Source: Chara braunii (Eukaryota > Streptophyta > Charophyceae > Charales > Characeae). From it: a stretch of 23,138 nt of DNA. The position numbers were made by a program, and so were the translations under genes. The stretch is taken from assembly GCA_003427395.1 (NCBI GenBank), contig BFEA01000505.1:708011-731148 (forward strand). The letters are read 5' to 3'. The notes under the pieces are model-generated. The model was not told the origin of the DNA. It ran no database searches and saw nothing but the letters and a program-made list of their open reading frames with translations. Of the stretch, positions 16,961-23,138 are shown piece after piece (positions within the stretch are counted from its first letter, which is position 1; each line of letters starts with the position of its first letter).

Positions 16961-18000
16961 GTGACCCATAAACTCAATCAGGATCACCTTCTCGCCAGTT
17001 CGTTACCCACTTAGATTCTGATTTCATACAGAAGAAAACAAACTGAATTTCATGTATATTCCTTTACTTTACTCCGAATTGAATTCATAAAATCAAGCAA
17101 CAATATGCTACGAATACAGACATTCATAATCAGACAGACATAAAAATATTAACCCATAGGAGTCTTAGATGGGTTTATAGAAGGGGAAAAAACAGTATAC
17201 CTCTCAATTCTTTGTCTCCAGAACTCCTCCCAAGTTCCAACAGAGCTCCCACAATCGGTGGGTGAACCTCTCATAAGGTTTTGCCGCGGTCATGTAGTAT
17301 GCTGCAATCCCACCTACCGCCTTCCTCTTCAAACTCAGATTACACTTAAAATAAGGAGGACATAACGAGGGGTTTCAGACTATCGAGATACAAGGAGGGG
17401 ACAACTCAACTCGCGCGAAAGGGTATTGATATTTTCTAGTCTAGAGTGTCCTGCACTGGTGGTCAAAAAATATATGAAGATGATCAAATTGAGGCCAAAA
17501 CGCAGAATGATGACCCTCTAACGGCTCTCCAAATCACAATATTGCCCCCCCTTGCTGAACCTGACCACTTCCCTAACTTGCTACGTCGTTCCCACTAGCC
17601 AATCTACCAGTACACAACCTAGAAGGGTTGTGTTCAAATAGAGCGTTGTCAGTCAGAGAGGGACTTTCTGTAGTCCAATGAAACTCCTCTTCCTCAACAG
17701 TTGTCGCAGCCGACCACACAAGTTTTTTATACTCCCCACAATCGACCCGGAATGCTCTGGGTCGTCTCTACTTTCTCGACCGCTCGAATCCGTCCCTGCC
17801 TTTTCGCCTATCGCACCCCACAGATACGACTTTGGTTGTTCATCTCCTGCTCAGGATTAGCTCACAAGGAGGGTACAAATTAATGAGAAGACACGCTTCA
17901 GTAGAACCACAAGGCAGAGCACTGTTCACCATCAGGGCGACCAGATTTCCTTATTTTCAAGACAAGTCTCCCCTCCCCCCCTTTTTTTTATTTAGACAAT
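16961..18000. other. Anonymous intergenic sequence
   Basis: About 1 kb of mixed-composition DNA with no recognisable coding or RNA feature. The short ORFs at 17678-17883 are in overlapping frames with no family resemblance. Confidence 0.6.
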
Positions 18001-18127
18001 GATCGAGCCGCAAAGACCGGGAGATCGCTGGCTCGCCCGAAACGAGGACCAGACCAGAAACGATTGGCTGATAGAAATTAGAATCGGTATGGTGAACCGT
18101 ATCCAACACCTAGTTTCGAATCCTGTT

Positions 18128-18139
18128 ATCTCTTCCTCC

Positions 18140-18194
<55 letters not shown>

Positions 18195-18268
18195 CAACCC
18201 ATTTTTCCCCTTCACACAAGGACCGCAATGAATACGCAGGAATCGAAAGCAAAAAAAAAAAAAAAAAA
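18128..18268. repeat. (TC)n microsatellite and A18 run
   Basis: A CT-rich run at 18128-18191 is mostly perfect TC units. An A18 run lies at 18251-18268. Both create long artificial reading frames, and no gene is supported. Confidence 0.95.
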
Positions 18269-18673
18269 CGAAATCTCAATCTTCACTTAGTTTTATTCTA
18301 TCAGTTTTTTTTAACCTCAGCACTTCGCAGGCAGTGAGCAACATGCAAGGGGAAAGCGGATATAGGAATACACAGAATAGGAAAGGAAGATACACGCCCC
18401 CCCCTCCACCCCCTCTCCCCCCCTTTTTTATTTCCATTTTTGTTCGACAAAGATAAGAAGTGAGCTCTCCTCTGTGCTTTTACTCGATTGGTTGCAACAA
18501 AAATCTCTAGTTCCCTGATGTGTCCAGGCTTTCCCAAGCATGAATCTTTCGTTCTTCGCCCTGGTCTGGTTCGTCTCGTAGCTCCAAGTCAATGACTCGG
18601 ATCGAGCTCACTCCGGAATCGCGTCCAAAGGGGACTTCCGACCTATCCCCGCTTCCTCAGTCTTCTTTTCTCT

Positions 18674-18708
<35 letters not shown>

Positions 18709-18714
18709 TACACA

Positions 18715-18775
<61 letters not shown>
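18674..18775. repeat. Compound (TC)n(AC)n microsatellite
   Basis: TC units pass into about 40 AC units with a few TA interruptions. The flanking sequence is pyrimidine-rich. Confidence 0.95.
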
Positions 18776-18777
<2 letters not shown>

Positions 18778-18956
18778 GAGCCTACGTGCGCAGCGACGCG
18801 TCTGCCTACGTTCCGCTGGGCGCATTCCGGGCCACTTCCCTCATGCGCCCACAAAGTCGTCCGCACGTTTGTCAGTCTCGTGCTCCAAGATCATCACCAC
18901 GTGGCTCAAACACCCTCCCTTCTATCTCACCCAACCACACGCACTCTCTCTTGACA

Positions 18957-19034
18957 ATGTCTGCTGGTGACAAACTCAACACCACCCTTAACACGCGCTT
19001 TATGCAAGAACCCGCCCTGGTACACTTGGCCTAA
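18957..19034 (+). other. Short ATG ORF, possible first exon (weak)
   Basis: After a pyrimidine-rich leader (TTGACA before ATG), an ATG opens MSAGDKLNTTLNTRFMQEPA and stops after 25 codons at TAA 19032-19034. A pyrimidine-rich upstream region plus a short reading frame is compatible with a first exon in a fungal gene. I see no convincing 5' splice site (only GTACAC near 19020) and no downstream exon, so this is offered only as a place to look. Confidence 0.15.
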
Positions 19035-20400
19035 GAAATAGGTCTTCGCCCACTCGAAAACTCGCAGGGATGTGATGAAGCAAGAAGTTCGCTCTCTCGT
19101 ACATTCAGGAAGACGAGCCCGTCAGCATATACCGTGGTCAGGGATGCACTCGTGTAGGGAACCAGCTGCTAACTCGAGTGGTTAATGGTAGCGCGTTCTC
19201 TCGGCCCAGTGTCCTTACTCTTCTCCTTTGCCCGGCCGGCTGCGTCTGCTGGTGCTCACAGGATTCGCGTGCGGTCGGCGCTTCGGAGCGCCCGACGCTC
19301 TAGGGTGCTTGGTACTCGCATATGCACGCATTCCCCCCCCCCCCCNCCCNCTTCGTCGATCGCGATGGTTGATGCTCCCTCTCTCTCTACCTCTATCTAC
19401 GGACCTCCCTGATGATACCAACGAGCGACCACATTATGGCCCACATACGCCCGCGCTCTTCCTTTCTCTATCCCTGCCCGCCCTGATCGAAGCTCTCCTC
19501 CTGCGTCCGTTGCGTGCGTATGACGTGCACGGAAACAACCTTAACGTACGCGTAGGCCCCCGAAGGAGTCCCCCCAGCTATTGTCGTGAACTACCACACC
19601 CTTTGCTCTCTTCCCCGCCGCGCCCTGTTCCTGAACACCTCAGGCACCTCCCGAAGAATGCTCGTCCTCGCCCCTTTTTTGTCTTCCTCTCTCTTTTATA
19701 CTCTCTCTCTTCCTTCCTTTCACTACTCATTCCCTATTCTGCTACCCAAGCTCTTCCTCCCAAGGCGTGAAAGTCGAAATTTTTGACAAATTTCCCACCT
19801 TCCCGCGTCCACCTTTCTCTTCCCTCCTCCCCCCTGCTTGCTTTCTCTCTCTCTCTTTCACTCGTCCTCACATGATTCCTTCCAATAAAATTTTGTTCCC
19901 TGGATCGAGCATAGATAGCCTCCCTTTTTTCATCCCTTCCAAAAAATCACACCTCGCAAAATCCCTCAAGTATTTTCCCTCTCATCCTTGACTTCGATCG
20001 CCCAATCCGCCTTCCTTCTTTTGTTTGTCGGCATTATGTACTTCCAGTCTCTTCCCGCCCAGGTACATGTTGTTCAAGAAGCGGAATCGTCATGTCTGCA
20101 TGTGGCTAGGGTGCGTGCGCACGAGCCCAACAGTCAAACGTGCGCCCATTTATTGGGGAAAGCAGGGTACGCTGGCCTTTATGTCTCTCTCTGTCCTCTC
20201 TTTGCCCCTCCTGCGACTCCATTCACACACGCCGTCTCCTCTCCACTTCATTTTTTCCTGCCTCTCTCCCAGACCTTTATTGCGCCCCATGTGACTACCT
20301 CTCGAACAGTTGCCAAAAAGACTTTGGTGAGAGCGTTCCTCCTCCGTTCAGTTATTAAGAACTCGTGGGTGCGGGCATCGTCAGATATCTCATGAGTTGG
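19035..20400. other. Pyrimidine-rich non-coding region with ambiguous bases
   Basis: The plus strand is unusually C/T-rich. A C-run at 19333-19351 contains two N bases (19346 and 19350), marking a sequencing ambiguity. ORFs are long because stop codons are rare in such DNA; they overlap in all frames and none begins with a convincing ATG. Confidence 0.6.
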
Positions 20401-20568
20401 CAGAGTATCTCAATGCCTACCTGTCATTGATCCTAGTTCTCCCCCATTATCTCCCAACCACAACCACCTAGGTTGTAACTTTAGTGGTTGGCAAATTCAA
20501 GACCGGATTTCTCATGCTCTTTCATTTTGAACCCTTCCTCTTTCTCTCCCGTACTCATTCTCCTCCAC

Positions 20569-21211
20569 TCATCCTTCAATGGTGATAGGAAGTCGTTTCC
20601 CTCGTTCAATTTTTGCTTTGCCGTAGATGGTCGAAGCTAGAAGGGAGCCCGTAGGGTGACCCCCATCATTTCGTCGCTCAGGCACGGTTCCACTGTCCCA
20701 AGAGTGGTTATCGACGGTGAGCAGGGTGAAGCCATTCCTCTTGGCCCCACTATAGTCACCAGGCTCAGCCATAGCTCCATGGTCTACCCAGGAGAGGCCC
20801 CATAGCCGTCGGAAGTTGACGTACGTGTACCTTCCAGCACCACCTTTCTTCAAGATTCTCCCCCTTAGTCTCATTACCAGCTGTATTTTCCTTCGGCCAA
20901 AATGCTTCATTAAAATCTTGGATTTTCTGTCTGCGTTTGCCCCCACTTGCAACCACCGCCCGGGTCATCTTCCCGGCTCGTCCGAAGTTAGTACGGAGGC
21001 CAAGAACCCCTAGATCCACCTCAAACCCCTCAGTCACATGCATCCATACATAAAAATACATGCAAAAACGAGGAAATACATCCAAATTTATTTCTTGTTT
21101 GGTAAGAGGGAGTACCCGGATGATAGGCAGCCGCCCGACAACCAGCCCATACCCCAACGCTCGACGTCCTTGACAAGCCTTCCATACAGAAGATAATAAT
21201 TGTTTTACCAA
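20569..21211 (-). other. Two overlapping unrecognised ORFs, possible retroelement remnant
   Basis: Two minus-strand frames (21211-20765 and 20952-20569) are open in overlapping registers. The first ends with GPLLGRPWSYG, which resembles the LLGRPW strand at the end of Gypsy proteases. The second carries on with AMAEPGDYSGAKRNGF. A frameshifted protease remnant is possible. Neither frame starts with ATG at its end, no DSG/DTG active site is visible and no RT follows downstream, so I do not assign a function. Confidence 0.2.
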
Positions 21212-21536
21212 TCACAGACATTTCATCCCCCTTTTCCTGACTATGGTACATATCTTCCCTTTTCTTTGGATCCCTATTGTACACCCTCGTGCGTTTTTCC
21301 CAAGCACATCACTTCTCCATGGTACACACTCCCTTCTCTCTTACATGGCCTTGGCTCTTCCCTTATCTAACTATGGTACAAATTTCTATCTGTGAAACAC
21401 TCTTCCCTCATTTCTCGATCTACACCTGTTTCTTCCTCCACATTTTTTTCTCTCGTCGCTCTCTCCTTTGTTTTCTCTCTTCGCTCTCACACTTCGCCTT
21501 CAAGGTTATTCTTGAAGCACTCCTTCACTCTTTTAA

Positions 21537-21926
21537 TTAACGCTTCCGCATTCGATTTGCGTCATCATCTTCATCCCTCAGCCTCTTCCGTCTCTTCGGT
21601 GTTTTGGGTAACGAAGGTCTTTGAACCTTGTATCCTTTCTTTGACACTTTCGCAAATGACCCTTGTTTCAATGTCTCACCTTTTTCGTAGGTGATGAGTT
21701 CTCTCGTGAGGATCCCAATTTTTTCATTCTTTTTTGGGTCAGCCCCAAAGGTTCCTCCCCATCGAAAACGTTTAAGTCGTGCTCCCACGACAGGCTCACT
21801 TAGTCTGGCCCCGTCTAACTCCGCGAGGAAGTAGGTTCTTCCATCTAACCGTTTCCGCACCAGGTATGGCTCAATCCACCGGTTGACCAACTTTTTCGTC
21901 TTGTTTTTTTTCTCACGATGAATCAT
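21537..21926 (-). pseudogene. Gypsy integrase C-terminal (GPY/F-like) region
   Basis: On the minus strand KLVNRWIEPYLVRKRLDGRT and YFLAELDGARLSEPVVGARL match the module after the Gypsy integrase core (W.GPY.V......Y.L.ELDG). A Lys/Arg/Asp-rich tail ends the frame. It lies about 380 nt downstream of the integrase core at 22306-22605 in the same orientation and belongs to the same broken element. Confidence 0.7.
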
Positions 21927-22159
21927 ACATCAAGACAAGGTCACCTGTCCGATTGGTCTTTGTCGGACCCTCATGTTCTAATCCCACATTTCCTTTCCTT
22001 TCGTTCTCTCCTTCTCAAATTTTCGGGTTGCTTCTATCAGTCTGGCATCCACATTCTCCGCTATATGTTGCAATCTCGCTTCCAGCAACTCGCCTCTGGT
22101 CATGTTGGACCTCCACGAGACGCTCATTCATGTGTCAATATGGAATTCGATAAACAAAG

Positions 22160-22787
22160 GGAAGTGTCTATCGAACCAAAAGGCTTAGGGGCATAGCCTG
22201 TGCTCGGCTTGACTGTGATGTTGTCTGCCCAGACGACATACACAGAAATCGAGGTCACTGGTTTTCCTGACCCTTGGACCATTTGGTCAAGGCGTCCACC
22301 AGGGTCTAATGGCCCCGCTCAACCGGCGCGTTACTTTGGGGGTGATAGGCAGTCGTGTAAGAAGCCTTAATCCTCTTCTTCTCCAGTATCATTTTCACCT
22401 TCTGACTCGTTAATTTAGATCCCCTATCCATGACGATCTTCCCAGCCCATCCGTACCTAGCGATATATTCTAAGAGAAAATCGCTCACTTCTTCTGCCAT
22501 CTTCTTCCTTATCGCATTGGCGTCTACGAATTCGGTGAGGTCATCGCGGGCATTGATAACGTATCGTAGTCCCCCAATCCCATTTCGCGTGGTCACTAGG
22601 TCCACACATGGACGTTTTCCTCTTGCGCAGTGCGGAAAGGCGAAATGATAGACTTCTTATAACGAATATTCGCTCTCTTCTAACAAGCCTCACAGGTTGA
22701 GCGATACTTCTTAATCTCCCCATATTGCTCATTCCACCAATAAAGTTTGTGAATCTTGTCAAATGTCCCCTTCATCAGGGTTGTCGA
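22160..22787 (-). pseudogene. Gypsy integrase core and zinc finger, minus strand
   Basis: From 22787 downwards: KGTFDKIHKLYWWNEQYGEI and CEAC form the C-terminal half of the HHCC finger. After a frameshift near 22610, the core runs from MDLVTTRNGIGGLRYV through VMDRGSKLTS to YHPQSNAPVERGH. Asp2, Asp60 and Glu96 of the 99-residue frame (22605-22306) form a complete DD35E triad. Beyond the TAG at 22306 the homology goes on (TLVDALTKWSKGQENQ), then after another shift VVWADNITVKPSTGYAPKPF (about 22230-22170). The His part of the finger is cut off at about 22787 by GC-rich DNA. It is a different Gypsy lineage from the chromovirus; no chromodomain is seen. Confidence 0.85.
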
Positions 22788-22858
22788 GCCCCGGCCCCGA
22801 GGCCCCGGTGGGGGTCCCGGGGGGCCGGGGGTCGGCACCCCTGGCCCCGGCAAGAAAA

Positions 22859-22890
<32 letters not shown>
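22788..22890 (+). mobile_element. GC-rich insertion ending in A28
   Basis: The integrase homology stops at about 22787 and a segment of roughly 80% GC begins, ending in GCAAGAAAAGTGT and A28 (22863-22890). An A-tailed plus-strand retroposon is the simplest reading. CCGAGG occurs at 22797-22802 and again at 22891-22896, but six GC-rich bases are weak evidence for a target duplication. Confidence 0.4.
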
Positions 22891-22892
<2 letters not shown>

Positions 22893-22965
22893 GAGGGGGT
22901 GCGCAGCTGCAGCCTGCACCCCCTGGGCCAAACTGCAATAGTGCAGTTTATTGCAGTCTTGGCCC
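22891..22965. repeat. Two strong adjacent hairpins
   Basis: GGGGGTGC and GCACCCCC (about 22895-22923) flank a loop that contains the palindrome GCAGCTGC. Next, GGGCCAA (22925-22931) plus ACTGCAATA (22932-22940) pair exactly with TATTGCAGT (22949-22957) and TTGGCCC (22959-22965), with an 8-nt loop and one bulged C. An alternative inner pairing AAACTGCA/TGCAGTTT is also perfect. Confidence 0.85.
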
Positions 22966-23138
22966 GACCTCGGCCCCCCCCCGGGGCTACACCCCACCCT
23001 CGTGAGCCCGGGGTAGTGTGGGCGCGGGGCCAGGGGCGGGGCCCAGCGGGGTGCGGGGCCGGGGTTGGCTGGCAGCGGAGGCAAGGGTGCGGGGTCGGGG
23101 CAAGGGTGGGGGCGGGGGTGCGGGGCTGGGGGTGCAGG
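22966..23138. other. Very GC-rich, strand-asymmetric end of window
   Basis: C-rich sequence (22966-23000) passes into strongly G-rich sequence (23010-23138) with many runs of three to five G, favourable for G-quadruplexes on the plus strand. No gene is seen. Composition is unlike the rest of the window. Confidence 0.6.

Noticed and set aside
18592-18954. 120-codon ORF over the (TC)n(AC)n tract
   Set aside because: The frame is open only because of the microsatellite; no protein-like sequence is present.
19988-20395. 135-codon ORF with a hydrophobic start
   Set aside because: It begins at TTG, lies in C/T-rich DNA where stops are rare, and overlaps two other open frames.

Overview
The window looks like a piece of nuclear DNA from a repeat-rich eukaryote. 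A filamentous fungus, perhaps a basidiomycete, is the best guess, because the main element is a Ty3/Gypsy chromovirus of the kind common in fungi. The LINE C-termini do not discriminate, so the host assignment is tentative. I found no host protein gene that I can defend; almost everything recognisable is a decayed or nested retroelement.

Layout. 1-1.3 kb: microsatellites, a fold-back hairpin, a cluster of GC-rich palindromes and a possible tRNA-derived SINE. 1.96-3.0 kb: the 3' end of a LINE on the minus strand, interrupted by a short poly(A) retroposon that has a target duplication. 3.0-5.4 kb: anonymous sequence with diverged duplications. 5.4-6.4 kb: a second LINE 3' end (plus), a third LINE fragment (minus) and a short SINE-like insertion with an 8-bp target duplication. 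6.4-11.3 kb: a degenerate chromovirus (gag remnant, protease, reverse transcriptase, RNase H, integrase, chromodomain) with at least six stops, several frameshifts and internal deletions. 11.3-12.9 kb: its presumed 3' flank or LTR, with 88-bp and 36-bp tandem repeats, palindromes and a tRNA-like sequence. 13.0-15.0 kb: further A-tailed elements, including another minus-strand LINE copy. 15.0-15.6 kb: a heavily decayed second Gypsy integrase (plus). 16.56-16.96 kb: an array of six units that share a 19-nt core flanked by unit-specific self-complementary arms. 17-20.5 kb: non-coding, pyrimidine-rich, with microsatellites and two ambiguous bases. 21.5-22.8 kb: a third Gypsy, an integrase pseudogene on the minus strand, cut off by a very GC-rich segment that runs to the end of the window.

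Two signals are the best candidates for something undescribed. First, the LINEs and the short retroposons end in the same ~120-nt module just before their poly(A). It contains two hairpins and a helix pair that would form an H-type pseudoknot, and several helices show compensatory changes between copies. This looks like an RNA recognition tag shared by a LINE and its SINE-like parasites. Second, the six-unit hairpin array at 16.6 kb keeps its core sequence while its arms change together. Neither could be compared with a database here.
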